This document shows positions 1 through 9,143 of a DNA stretch of 50,101 nt, piece after piece. The notes beneath the pieces are model-generated. The model was not told the origin of the DNA. It made no database searches and saw only the letters and a list, made by a program, of their open reading frames with translations. A program made the position numbers and the translations under genes. Every line of letters starts with the position of its first letter. Within the stretch, counting starts at the first letter, position 1. This stretch comes from Massilia sp. CFBP 13721 (lineage in GTDB: Bacteria; Pseudomonadota; Gammaproteobacteria; Burkholderiales; Burkholderiaceae_D): NCBI RefSeq assembly GCF_014842025.1, contig NZ_JACYUY010000018.1, positions 81,330 to 131,430 of the forward strand, given 5' to 3'.

Positions 1-2
1 AA

Positions 3-632
3 CCGTTCACGCGCATCGACCATCCGTTCATGGCCAGGGTCGCGGCAGCGGGCACGGCATCAGGCACCGCAGCAGCCACGGCGGCGGCCTGGACGCCCGA
101 GCAGTCGCCGACGCTGGCAGCAGCCGCCGCCGAACGCGACGCCCTTGCCGCCCAGGTGCGGGTCGAGCAAAAGCGCGCCATTCCCGACATCGGCGTGTCC
201 CTCGGCGTGCGCAGGTTTGCCTGGAGCAGCGAGCGGGCCGCCACGGTCGGGGTAACGGCCAGCATCCCGCTGTTCGACCGTAACCGCAGCGGCGTCGACG
301 CCGCCCGCGAGCGCGCCAACGGCGCCGCCCTGCGGGTCGAAGCGGCCCGCCTCGACGCCGTGGCATCGCACCGCGCGGCGCTAGCCCAGGCTACCGCGTC
401 CGAACAACGCCTGCAGGCTGCCGAGGAAGGCGAAACGGCCGCCCTCGAAGCCTACCGGCTCGGGCGTATCGGCTACGAAGCCGGCAAGACGCCGCTTCTT
501 GAACTGCTGTCCATCCGCCGCGCCCTGGCCGACGCGCAGGCGCTCACCATCGACACCCGCCTGGCCCGCGTACGCGCCCTGGCCGCCCTATCCCTGGCCG
601 AAGGCCGACTCGTATTTGGAGAAGCACCATGA
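3..632 (+). CDS. czcC: Outer-membrane efflux protein CzcC, C-terminal part (cut by window start)
   Basis: This is the outer-membrane channel subunit (TolC/OEP family) of a CzcCBA-type metal efflux pump, which carries divalent cations from periplasm to outside. The reading frame is open at the left edge, so the N-terminus lies outside the window; the first ATG, at position 30, is internal. The visible 209 codons show the Ala/Glu/Arg-rich amphipathic helices typical of the periplasmic barrel of OEP proteins, including a 'SIPLFDRNRSGVDAARE' segment, which matches the conserved 'P(L/I)fdrn' turn of this family. The stop overlaps the czcB start (ATGA), so the two genes are translationally coupled. 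The identification rests on family pattern plus the following czcB and czcA. Confidence 0.9.
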   Translation, partial: PFTRIDHPFMARVAAAGTASGTAAATAAAWTPEQSPTLAAAAAERDALAAQVRVEQKRAIPDIGVSLGVRRFAWSSERAATVGVTASIPLFDRNRSGVDAARERANGAALRVEAARLDAVASHRAALAQATASEQRLQAAEEGETAALEAYRLGRIGYEAGKTPLLELLSIRRALADAQALTIDTRLARVRALAALSLAEGRLVFGEAP

Positions 633-1804
633 CCGACAAATCCATCCGTCACATGAACTGGCCGCTCGCGGCCGGCCTCGCGGCGGTCGCCGCGGCGCTC
701 GGCTTCGGCGCCGCCCACTGGACTTCGGCACGCAACAGTCCCGTCGCGGCCCCGGTGGCGGAGGCAGCCAGGCCGGCACCCGCCCCAGCCGGTACCGGCA
801 TCGCCGAGATCACGATTCCGGCCGAGTACCTGAAGGTCGCCAACATCGCCGTCGAACCGGTCGCCAGCGGCGGCCTGGACGCTGAAATCCTGACCACCGG
901 CACCGTGTCGGCGCTGCCCAACAGCGAGGCCCTGATCGTCGCCCGCGCCTCGGGCAACGTGACGCGCGTGCTGCGCCGGCTGGGCGACACGGTGCGTGCC
1001 GGCGACGTGCTGGCCCAGGTCGAAAGCCAGGAAGCGGCCACCATGGCCGCTGACCGGAAAGTGGCCGCGGCCCGCGCCGAGCTGGCAAGCAAAGCCTACG
1101 CGCGCGAAGCCTCGCTGTTCCAGCAGGGTGTGACGCCGCGCCAGGAACTCGAAGCCGCGCAGTCGGCCCTGGCGGTCGCCGAGAGCGAAGCGCAGCGCGC
1201 CAACGCCGTCGCGCGCGCGGCGCAGGTCTCGGCCGATGGCCGCTCGGTGGCGGTACGCAGCCCGATCGCCGGCAAGATCACGGCCGAGTCCGTGACCCTG
1301 GGCGGCTTCGTCCAGCCACAGACGGAACTCTTCCGCGTGGCAGGCAATGGCCCGGTCGAGGTCGAGGCCCCGGTCCCGGCATCCGACATCGGCCGCATCG
1401 CTCCCGGCGACACGGCCAGCATCCTGGCCGGCGATGTGTCGATCGCAGCGAAAGTGCGGTCGGTGACGCCGACGGTCGGCGGCAGTACGCGCGCCGCGAC
1501 CGTCATACTCGAGCCGCTCGCTGGAACCAAGCGTCTGGTTGTCGGCGAAGGCGTGCAGGTGCGCCTGCATGTGAAGGAAAACGGCGCCGGCATGACGGTG
1601 CCGGAAGATGCGGTGCAGAACATCGAAGGCCGCGACGTCCTGTTCGTACGCACCCAAGCCGGCTTCCGTGCCCAGCCGGTCCTGGTGGGCAAACGCAGCC
1701 GCGGCATGGCGCAGATTGTTTCGGGCGTGCAGCCCGGCGCCCAGGTCGCCACGCGCAACGCCTTCCTGGTCAAGGCGGACATGATCAAGAGCGAAGAGGA
1801 ATAA
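629..1804 (+). CDS. czcB: RND efflux periplasmic adaptor CzcB
   Basis: This 391-aa membrane-fusion protein (HlyD/RND adaptor family) would link the inner-membrane pump CzcA to the outer-membrane channel CzcC. An N-terminal hydrophobic segment (about residues 10-27) serves as signal or anchor. It is followed by a lipoyl/barrel-sandwich half motif ('GNVTRVLRRLGDTVRAGDVLAQVESQE', about residue 110), an alpha-helical hairpin, the second lipoyl half ('VRSPIAGKITAESVTLGG', about residue 210), and a beta-barrel with a membrane-proximal domain. The start overlaps the czcC stop in an ATGA arrangement. The gene ends two bases before czcA. Length is normal for short CzcB-type adaptors. No metal-binding N-terminal histidine extension is visible. 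Confidence 0.93.
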   Translation: MTDKSIRHMNWPLAAGLAAVAAALGFGAAHWTSARNSPVAAPVAEAARPAPAPAGTGIAEITIPAEYLKVANIAVEPVASGGLDAEILTTGTVSALPNSEALIVARASGNVTRVLRRLGDTVRAGDVLAQVESQEAATMAADRKVAAARAELASKAYAREASLFQQGVTPRQELEAAQSALAVAESEAQRANAVARAAQVSADGRSVAVRSPIAGKITAESVTLGGFVQPQTELFRVAGNGPVEVEAPVPASDIGRIAPGDTASILAGDVSIAAKVRSVTPTVGGSTRAATVILEPLAGTKRLVVGEGVQVRLHVKENGAGMTVPEDAVQNIEGRDVLFVRTQAGFRAQPVLVGKRSRGMAQIVSGVQPGAQVATRNAFLVKADMIKSEEE

Positions 1805-1805
1805 C

Positions 1806-4800
1806 ATGATCGATTCCATCCTCACCGGATCGGTCCGCTCGCGCTGGTTGATCCTGTTCCTGACGCTGGTGGTGGCGTTGGCCGGCGCCTGGCAGCTGAA
1901 CCTGCTGCCGATCGACGTTACGCCCGACATCACCAACAAGCAGGTACAGATCAATACCGTGGTGCCGCCCCTGAGCCCGGTCGAGATCGAAAAGCGCGTT
2001 ACCTTCCCCATCGAGACGGCCCTGTCGGGCCTGAACGGCGTGGAAAACGTGCGCTCGTTCTCGCGCAACGGTTTTTCGCAAGTCACGGCCGTCTTCAAGG
2101 AGAGCGCCGACCTCTACTTCATGCGCCAGCAGGTATCGGAACGCCTGGCGCGGGCCCAGCCCGATTTGCCGGACGGGGCGGTGCCGCAGATGGGGCCGGT
2201 CTCGACCGGTCTCGGCGAAGTCTTCCACTACAGCGTCGAATTCGCCCACCCCGGCGGCAAGGGTGCGCCGCGCGCCGAGGGCAAGCCGGGCTGGCAGCCC
2301 GATGGCAGCTTCCTGACCGATAGCGGCGAGCGCCTCGGCGAACGCGTGGCGCAACTGGCCTACCTGCGCACCGTGCAGGACTGGATCATTCGTCCGCAAC
2401 TGCGCACCACACCAGGACTGGCCGACGTCGACTCGCTGGGCGGCTATATCAAGCAGTACGTGGTCGAACCGGATTCGGCGCGCCTCGCGTCCTACGGCAT
2501 TTCGGTTTCCGAACTGGGCCGCGCGTTGGAAGAAGCCAACGTTTCCGTTGGCGCCAACTACATCCGCCGCTCTGGCGAGTCCTACCTGGTGCGCGCCGAC
2601 GGCCGCATCCGCAGCCTGGACGAGATCGCCCGCGCCGTGGTCGCCACACGCGACGGCGTCGCCATCACCGTGGGCCAGGTGGCGAACGTCGCCATCGGCG
2701 GAGAATTGCGCAGCGGCGCGGCCAGCCGCGACGGTTCCGAAGCCGTCGTCGGCAGCGCCCTGATGCTGGTGGGCGCCAACAGCCGCACGGTCGCCCACGC
2801 GGTCGGCGAAAAGCTGAAGGCCATCTCGACTACCCTGCCCGAAGGCATCCGCATCGTGCCGACCCTGGACCGCTCGCAGCTGGTGGTGGCCACCATCTCG
2901 ACGGTGGCGAAAAACCTGGCCGAGGGCGCGCTGCTGGTGATCGTGATCCTGTTCGCCCTGCTGGGCAACTGGCGCGCCGCCCTGATCGCCGCGCTCGTCA
3001 TTCCGCTGTCGCTCCTGATGAGCGCGATCGGCATGAATTCGCTCGGCATTTCCGGCAACCTGATGAGCCTGGGGGCGCTCGACTTCGGCCTGATCATCGA
3101 CGGCGCCGTCATCATCGTCGAAAACACGCTGCGCCGCCTGGCCGAACGCCAGCATCGCGAAGGGCGCCTGTTACTGCTGAAAGAGCGCCTGGAAGAAGTC
3201 GTGGCCTCGTCGCGCGAGATGCTGCGCCCGACCATCTACGGCCAGCTGGTGATCTTCCTCGTGTTCCTGCCCTGCCTGACTTTCCAGGGCGTGGAAGGCA
3301 AGATGTTCTCGCCGATGGTCATTACCCTGATGCTGGCGCTGGCCTCGGCCTTCGTGCTGTCGCTGACCTTCGTGCCGGCCATGATCGCGGTTTTGATGAC
3401 GGGAAGGGTCTCGGAGAAGGAAGTACGCATCGTCGCCGCAAGCAAGACCCGATACGAGCCGTGGCTGCGGCGCGCCGTCGCCCGTCCGCTGCCTTTTGTC
3501 GGCGCCGGACTGGGCGTGCTGGTGCTGGCCGCGATCGCGTTCAGCTTCGTCGGCCGCGAGTTCATGCCGACCCTGGACGAGCAGAACCTGAACCTGTCGT
3601 CGGTGCGCATCCCCTCGACCTCGATCGAGCAGTCGGCGGAACTCGACCTGCCGATCGAACGCGCCATCCTCAGCCTGCCCGAAGTGAAAACGGTCTACTC
3701 GAAGGCCGGTACCGCCAGCCTGGCGGCCGACCCGATGCCGCCCAACGCCTCGGACAACTACGTCATTCTCAAGCCGAAGGACGAATGGCCGGCCGGCGTG
3801 ACGACCAAGGAACAGGTAATCGAGCGCATTCGCGCCAAGACCGCGCCGATCGTCGGCAACAACTACGACGTCACCCAGCCGATCGAGATGCGCTTCAATG
3901 AGCTGATCGGGGGCGTACGCAGCGACGTCGCGGTCAAGGTCTATGGCGAGGACCTCGACCAGCTGGCCGCCAGCGCCAAACGCATTGCGGCCGTGCTGCG
4001 CACCATTCCTGGCGCGTCCGACGTGCGCGTGGCCCAGACCGAGGGTTTCCCGACCTTCGACATCGCCTTCGACCGCGCCGCGATCGCGCGTTACGGCCTG
4101 AGCGTGAAAGAGGTAGCGGATACGGTGTCGACCGCGCTGGCTGGGCGCGAAGCGGGCCAGATCTTCGAGGGGGACCGCCGCTTCGACATCGTGGTGCGCC
4201 TGCCGACCGCGCTGCGCAACGACCTCGACGCGCTCGGCGCACTGCCGGTGATGCTGCCGGCTGCGAACGAGGGCTCACGTGCCTCGGTGCCGCTGCGCCA
4301 GCTGGTGCAGTTCCGCTTCACCCAGGGCCTGAACGAAGTCAGCCGCGATAACGGCAAGCGCCGCATCTACGTGGAGGCCAACGTCGTCGGCCGCGACCTG
4401 GGCAGCTATGTGGACGAGGCGCAGGCCCGCCTGGCGAACGAAGTGCGGCTCGCGCCCGGCTCCTGGATCGAGTGGGGCGGGCAGTTCCAGAACCTGCGCA
4501 CCGCCACCGAGCGCCTGGCCATCATCGTACCGGTCTGCTTCGTGCTGATCGCGGCGGCCCTGTACATGGCAATCGGCAACGCCATGCTGACGGCAACCGT
4601 GCTCACGACGGTGCCGCTGGCATTGGCGGGCGGCGTGTTCGCCCTGCTGCTGCGCGGCATGCCCTTCTCGATCTCGGCGGCGGTCGGCTTCATCGCCGTC
4701 TCCGGCGTGGCGGTCCTGAACGGCCTGGTGCTGATCTCGGCGATTAACAAGCGCTTGGCCGACGGCGCGCCGGCAAGTGATGCGGTGATCGACGGCGCCC

Positions 4801-5042
4801 TGGAACGCCTGCGCCCGGTCCTGATGACGGCCCTGGTGGCTTCGCTCGGCTTCGTGCCAATGGCGATCGCCACCGGCACCGGCGCCGAGGTGCAAAAGCC
4901 GCTGGCGACCGTTGTCATCGGCGGCCTGATCACCTCGACGGTGCTGACGCTGTTTGTCCTGCCGGCGATCACCGGCATGGTGCTGCGGCGCCGGAGGACG
5001 CAGTCCGACGAACCGCGCGCGGCACTGGTCGAGGCCGTTTGA
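1806..5042 (+). CDS. czcA: Heavy-metal efflux RND pump CzcA
   Basis: This 1078-aa inner-membrane proton/metal antiporter of the HME-RND family exports Co2+, Zn2+ and Cd2+ (or Ni2+) with CzcB and CzcC. It is full length. TM1 lies at residues 12-30, followed by the first periplasmic loop, which carries the roughly 30-residue insertion with 'GEG/AEGKPGWQPDGSFLTD' also found in Cupriavidus CzcA/NccA. TM4 has the HME signature DFGLIIDGAVIIVEN (about residue 430), whose acidic residues relay protons. The C-terminal half repeats the topology and ends in a basic tail. Close resemblance to Cupriavidus CzcA over the whole length supports Co/Zn/Cd specificity rather than Cu/Ag. It lies directly behind czcB and forms one transcription unit with it. 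Confidence 0.95.
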   Translation: MIDSILTGSVRSRWLILFLTLVVALAGAWQLNLLPIDVTPDITNKQVQINTVVPPLSPVEIEKRVTFPIETALSGLNGVENVRSFSRNGFSQVTAVFKESADLYFMRQQVSERLARAQPDLPDGAVPQMGPVSTGLGEVFHYSVEFAHPGGKGAPRAEGKPGWQPDGSFLTDSGERLGERVAQLAYLRTVQDWIIRPQLRTTPGLADVDSLGGYIKQYVVEPDSARLASYGISVSELGRALEEANVSVGANYIRRSGESYLVRADGRIRSLDEIARAVVATRDGVAITVGQVANVAIGGELRSGAASRDGSEAVVGSALMLVGANSRTVAHAVGEKLKAISTTLPEGIRIVPTLDRSQLVVATISTVAKNLAEGALLVIVILFALLGNWRAALIAALVIPLSLLMSAIGMNSLGISGNLMSLGALDFGLIIDGAVIIVENTLRRLAERQHREGRLLLLKERLEEVVASSREMLRPTIYGQLVIFLVFLPCLTFQGVEGKMFSPMVITLMLALASAFVLSLTFVPAMIAVLMTGRVSEKEVRIVAASKTRYEPWLRRAVARPLPFVGAGLGVLVLAAIAFSFVGREFMPTLDEQNLNLSSVRIPSTSIEQSAELDLPIERAILSLPEVKTVYSKAGTASLAADPMPPNASDNYVILKPKDEWPAGVTTKEQVIERIRAKTAPIVGNNYDVTQPIEMRFNELIGGVRSDVAVKVYGEDLDQLAASAKRIAAVLRTIPGASDVRVAQTEGFPTFDIAFDRAAIARYGLSVKEVADTVSTALAGREAGQIFEGDRRFDIVVRLPTALRNDLDALGALPVMLPAANEGSRASVPLRQLVQFRFTQGLNEVSRDNGKRRIYVEANVVGRDLGSYVDEAQARLANEVRLAPGSWIEWGGQFQNLRTATERLAIIVPVCFVLIAAALYMAIGNAMLTATVLTTVPLALAGGVFALLLRGMPFSISAAVGFIAVSGVAVLNGLVLISAINKRLADGAPASDAVIDGALERLRPVLMTALVASLGFVPMAIATGTGAEVQKPLATVVIGGLITSTVLTLFVLPAITGMVLRRRRTQSDEPRAALVEAV

Positions 5043-5052
5043 AGCACCAATC

Positions 5053-5831
5053 CGGCGCTCGTTCATCGAGGTGAGCGTCGGGTGTTCGAAGCGGCAAGGC
5101 AGGCCGCCGATCGCGGCACACAGGGGCTGAGGATTACCGCAGCCATGAAGGTGGTCGAGATTACCGCCGGGTGGTGGGTCGACCCGATGGCGCTGCAGGC
5201 AAATGGCTGGTTCATGCGCTCGCACGCCCTTGCAATTGGCCTGAGTGCTTTCGCCGACGCGGCCACACCGAAGTATGCCAAAACCTGGACTTCGCGTTCG
5301 GCACTTGGAAAATCGAGATCATTCCCCAGGGACCGCGGCGGCCCCTGATCATGGTCACGGCCATAAGCACGATCACGGAGACAACGGTCACGACAGGCAT
5401 CAAGAGGATAACCTAAAATTCACCCGTATCCATTTAATCTCGGACGCTGCTATCTCGGCACCGCCGATCGCTGCCTCTTCGGCGGCTGGATGTTTGGCTG
5501 GGAAGGCTGGACCCGCTGATTGAAATTGCTGGCGCCATCCCTGCGGCCCTTTGGGGCAAAAACCTCATCAAGGAAACCGGCAATGTGTGCTGGGCCGTGA
5601 GATGGATGCGCCGGTGGCCGATGAAATCCGCGAGGTCGTGGGAGCCGACGTGAGTGATGGCGACACCAGGATTGTGGACGTGCATGCGCGGCGAATCGGG
5701 CGCCAATCCTATGCATGCGCCGTAACCGTGGTGCCACGCAATCGGTCCCTCAGTGCGACCGCCATGCGCGAGCGATCGCAGTGCGCGAAGAGATCGTCCA
5801 TTCGGCCATCGAATTGCATTACCATCTATAA
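5053..5831 (+). pseudogene. Decayed CDF-family metal transporter (DmeF/CzcD-like)
   Basis: Joining short pieces from different frames rebuilds a cation-diffusion-facilitator protein. Frame A (about 5053-5275) gives 'ITAAMKVVEITAGWWVDPMAL' and 'NGWFMRSHALAIGLSAFADAA', the TM1-TM2 region with the metal-site DGWHMxSH motif altered to NGWFMRSH. A +1 shift gives 'FAFGTWKIEII' (about 5299). A histidine-rich loop 'DHGHGHKHDHGDNGHDRH' follows at about 5347, then 'LISDA' and 'GWMFGWEGW', and finally 'GREMDAPVADEIREVV...DGDTRIVDVHARRIG' and 'AVREEIVHSAIELHYH' with a stop at 5829-5831. At least four frameshifts and a large internal deletion (between the TM3 region and the His loop) rule out function. 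It follows czcA in the same orientation and was probably once part of the same resistance operon. Confidence 0.85.
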
Positions 5832-5855
5832 CTGAACAGTATTGAGAGAAACAGC

Positions 5856-6206
5856 ATGCTTTGGATAGTGACGAGATACATTATTACCGCCGGCGTCGTC
5901 GTATTGGTTTCTGAATTCGCCAAACGCAGCGACAAGCTGGGGGCACTAGTAGCCGCCCTGCCGATGGTCACGATCTTGACGCTCATATGGCTACATGTCG
6001 AAAAACAGCCCGCCGCCAAGGTAACCAACCACGCATTTTATACGTTCTGGTATGTAGTTCCGACGCTGCCGATGTTCCTGGCATTCCCCATGCTATATTC
6101 TCGCCTTGGCTTCTGGCCCGCGCTCGCCGCCTGCGTTGTCCTGACGGGCGTCTGCTTCGCGATGTTTGCGGCATTGCTCAAACGATTTGGCATCGAGCTT
6201 ATCTAG
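5856..6206 (+). CDS. Small integral membrane protein, DUF3147 type
   Basis: This 116-aa protein has four predicted membrane segments (about residues 5-20, 30-46, 62-80 and 86-108) and very few charged residues apart from a 'FAKRSDKLGALVAALP' loop. That layout is typical of the DUF3147 family. A ribosome site GAGAG lies 10 bases before the ATG. DUF3147 proteins are frequently encoded beside czc/cnr-type metal efflux genes, which fits the neighbourhood, but no biochemical role is established. It lies 24 bases after the CDF pseudogene and may still be read from the czc promoter. Confidence 0.75.
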   Translation: MLWIVTRYIITAGVVVLVSEFAKRSDKLGALVAALPMVTILTLIWLHVEKQPAAKVTNHAFYTFWYVVPTLPMFLAFPMLYSRLGFWPALAACVVLTGVCFAMFAALLKRFGIELI

Positions 6207-6992
6207 TAACAGAAGGACAGTGTCTGCTCAGACTAGTACCTGCCAACGCTTCTACTCGCATGATCGTGAACCTGCCCCACAACGGCGTCCTCTCCACCGT
6301 TCAGATGAACTGATGCAGCATTTTTTACATCTAGCTCAGTTTCAGAAGGTATAGTTTGTACTTAATCTTGGGCAGGCATCGTACAAGCTCATCGACTCTA
6401 CTCTTGCCCAGGAATTTTTTAACACCATAGGCCGAAAACGGACGGACGTGAGCCAATATTAAATTGGAGAGCTAATCTAAAAGGCAATTTTGGGGCATCG
6501 CGCCATGGAGGACATTCAGCCAAGCACGCACTGCGCCGGCCTTAGCGGGTATCCCCGCACTGCTAGTGGTGATCCTCCTTGCAGCGTTGATGGACACTAT
6601 GACGCCTATTCATCAGTCGCTGCCGTCTTTCGCGGCGTGGCAATTGTTTCGTCTCGACTGATTGCCGCCATTACCATGCTCGGGACGGCAACTCCGATAA
6701 GGGATCCTGTGCCGGCGCTCCGTTGTGCAACGATCGCTGCAGGGGCCTTGGCGCTACCGGCCTGGGTGCAACGCCCTGGCTCTATTTCCAATCCGTGCGT
6801 GCGGTTGCACGTTTGCCTAACGCAGGCTCAGACAGTAAATACCGCTTCATGGCATCGGGGTAGTTGAAAGCTGATGAGAAATTATTTCCATACTGTCAAA
6901 TGCTCGTTCGAACCTTCGAGTTACTCGACAATATGGTTTCTATTGTCGATACCGGACGAGGAATCGATCTGAATACACGGGAAATGGCCGTA
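6207..6992. other. Gene-free stretch, possibly with decayed membrane-protein sequence
   Basis: No convincing gene is seen. Around 6530-6640 one frame reads as a short hydrophobic run ('AGIPALLVVILLAALMDTM...'), which may be the relic of a transporter, but it is interrupted by stops and has no partner pieces that I can join. AT-rich sequence at 6310-6480 lacks a clear promoter. Confidence 0.4.
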
Positions 6993-7265
6993 TCAGCGCG
7001 TTAAGCGCTTGGCGTAGTGGCCTAGCTCTGGGATGGCAAAGCTTGACCGACCGAATACCTTCGTTGGTCCGCCTAAGCTAGACACTGGCCGTGCATTTGC
7101 AGGTTTTTTAACAGTGACGGCTCCGCCTTTGTAGTTAATGCCGGCCTGACTAGTTGGAGCGGTTGCGCTGATCACCTTCTCGAGGTTCCGTTGCCCACGA
7201 CGACGCGCCGCACCAGCGCGGTAGGCCGCGACGGCGTCAGCCTCAAGCGTTTTCTTGGTGTTCAT
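6993..7265 (-). CDS. Small basic protein, second gene of a two-gene operon
   Basis: This 90-aa protein is rich in Ala, Arg and Lys, with an arginine-dense start ('YRAGAARRRGQRN') and predicted net positive charge. I do not recognise the family. The start is supported by GGAGAA six bases upstream of the ATG. That ribosome site lies inside the end of the preceding gene, and the two reading frames overlap by 23 bases, indicating translational coupling. Tail segments 'KVFGRSSFAIPELGHYAKRL' could be structured. A role as a partner of the upstream 260-aa protein is inferred from gene order only. Confidence 0.5.
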   Translation of the reverse strand: MNTKKTLEADAVAAYRAGAARRRGQRNLEKVISATAPTSQAGINYKGGAVTVKKPANARPVSSLGGPTKVFGRSSFAIPELGHYAKRLTR

Positions 7266-8025
7266 CGTCGTTCTCCAACAGAACTGTGTAAAGATAGTTT
7301 AGCAGAACCTTCCATGAGGCGCTGTCGGCGGTCAAGTCAAAGTACATTTCTCGACCGCGCCCATGGGCTTCCCACCACGCCGGATCGGCCTCGACGACGC
7401 CGAGGACGCTGGTGCAATCACGGATGTGATCTGGCGCCATATTCAGATCGACCGGGAGCAACGGAGCGTCGAAACCGAACTTAGGCCAGACAAAATAGCC
7501 AATGAGGTCACCGTCTTCCAAATCCGCCGCAGGCGGCCCGTCTCCGCCAGCAAAAAGAGAAATCCTGGTAAAGCCGTGTCGATAGGCGGTACAGGCCATA
7601 AGCCCGAAAGCGACAGTGCAAAACTGCGCTGGCGCCTCCTTGTTAAGCATCACCTGCACCAGGTGCAGAGAGTCGATCCGGATGCGAGGGCCGCCTTCAT
7701 CCTGATACGCGACAATGGTAACAGGCTTATCCTCTTGGACGAACTCGTTATCCGAAATTACCTTGACGCCTGCTGGTGTGCCGTCGTCGCCTTCGGACAC
7801 GTTCAACACAGCGACAGTCGATTCGTCCGGGGCCATGAACAGGCGCCCGACGCTGGTTGCGTCGAACCACATGGGCTCTTCCGAAAAGCCCTCCAGACTG
7901 ATGCCGGTAAAACGTTCGTCCGAAAGCTTGTAGAGCTCGCCAGTGAACAGTGTGCCAATGGGCAAGCTGAGCAAATACTTTTCAAGCCGCTCGACATTCT
8001 CTGAAAGGAATTCGGGATCGATCAC
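7243..8025 (-). CDS. Hypothetical 260-aa protein
   Basis: This soluble acidic protein has no signal peptide or membrane segment and no motif I can name. The frame begins with GTG at 8025 without an obvious Shine-Dalgarno, so the true start is uncertain; no internal ATG lies close to it. The sequence alternates strands and helices ('RLFMAPDESTVAVLNVSEGDDG', 'PVTIVAYQDEGGPRIRIDSLHLVQVML') and contains one clear helix-rich 'AFGLMACTAYRHGF' stretch. Codon usage is even and GC-rich as in a real gene. It is co-transcribed with the 90-aa basic protein that overlaps its 3' end. A toxin/immunity or toxin/antitoxin pair is possible but not shown. Confidence 0.6.
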   Translation of the reverse strand: MIDPEFLSENVERLEKYLLSLPIGTLFTGELYKLSDERFTGISLEGFSEEPMWFDATSVGRLFMAPDESTVAVLNVSEGDDGTPAGVKVISDNEFVQEDKPVTIVAYQDEGGPRIRIDSLHLVQVMLNKEAPAQFCTVAFGLMACTAYRHGFTRISLFAGGDGPPAADLEDGDLIGYFVWPKFGFDAPLLPVDLNMAPDHIRDCTSVLGVVEADPAWWEAHGRGREMYFDLTADSASWKVLLNYLYTVLLENDDEHQENA

Positions 8026-8836
8026 TGTTATAGATGAGGCCGTCGTTGTAGGAACGCGCAGATTACTCTACGACTAGCGCTAGTTGCAACCTCCCTGCCC
8101 TCTCGGATGCATGCATTGCAGTAACGCTCTACAAATACAATACTTCGCTGTCGCCGCGCGGCGTTGTTGGCCAGTGATCGCAAAATATAACTCGCATCCG
8201 CTGTACTGAAACGCACAGAAATAATTAAACGGTAGCGAAGGATGACAAGTAACCTGTTGCACCACGGGCTGGATTTCAAGGTTGCTATTCACGTCTAGTA
8301 CTAGCCCCGTCCCGTGGCGGGCTCACCCCCAGCGCTTGTAGTTTCACGCAGTATGCTTCACTTGCCCAGCCTTCGAGACTTTATTATGAAGCGGCTGCGA
8401 AGGCCTGTCCTCGACACGAGTGCTCAATTGGGCAGGTCGATCAAATTGGGCCATGCGGCTGAGCAAGCCGGCTTTATCCTCGACGGAATAATCCTGAGAG
8501 ATGGCGGGCGGGTTTGGATGTTAAACCCGTCCTCGCCAGCAAATCTCCTGGCAGCAACCTGAGTTAGAAAAGGCGACTGAGGTTACGGCAACGCCGAGTT
8601 CGACGTCGTTCGCCGATGGTGCAGATTCAGCAGTCGAGTCAATTAGCGAGCATGACGCATCCGTTGAGGGCTTAGTCATCACCGGGTCCGAGCCTTAAGG
8701 CGGCAGCAGTATCGATCTGCGTGCTAACTTGCGAAAAATTTTGAACCCCTGATCGTTACCGTTACAACCCCAACGTCCTACGGACCTCTTTGTTGTTGCT
8801 CCTAGACTAAGCTTGCCCAACTACCACCTTGACCAG
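8026..8836. other. Intergenic region, no gene recognised
   Basis: Short open frames here lack ribosome sites and sequence character of real proteins. The region separates the unknown operon from the palindrome cluster and may contain promoter elements for the leftward operon at 8026-8100, but I cannot single one out. Confidence 0.4.
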
Positions 8837-8990
8837 AAATTCATATTATGAATTTTTTGGGTATGTGGTTGTAGTCGGTTAGGTAATGACGTCTTCCCCG
8901 TAAAAAATTCCTAATGTGAACTTTCAAGATGCCCGGTCAGCGTGCTCATAGAAGGGCCCTGAATGGTTTCCCACGTTCATATTATGAATT
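8837..8990. repeat. Palindrome cluster downstream of rep (candidate centromere or iterons)
   Basis: Two good copies and one decayed copy of the 19-bp palindrome AAATTCATAATATGAATTT occur here. The copies are at 8837-8855 (perfect arms), 8905-8923 (three mismatches to the consensus) and 8976-8988 (core TTCATATTATGAA plus TTTT). Three more copies lie on the other side of rep at 10541-10646. Placement around rep and next to parB suggests binding sites for ParB or for the Rep protein. Confidence 0.75.
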
Positions 8991-9143
8991 TTCGGCATGC
9001 TCTGGAGCCCGGCTTCACGAAGACAAGGTCGCAACAAAGCCGGCTCGCTCCGCCGTTGCGCCGGATAACAGGAACGTAGTTCGTACTCGCTGTCTCTGTG
9101 CGATCCCCTAGTCGAAAGCAGAGTAATCAGGCAGACGTCGTGT

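Noticed and set aside
473..2098. Long minus-strand open frames antisense to czcBA (also 1785-3155 and 4275-5225)
   Set aside because: They are shadows of GC-rich coding sequence in the czc genes, His/Arg/Gly-rich with no ribosome sites.
6490..6867. Plus-strand frame of 125 codons
   Set aside because: No ribosome site, atypical composition, and an alternative frame is more hydrophobic but broken; likely decayed DNA.
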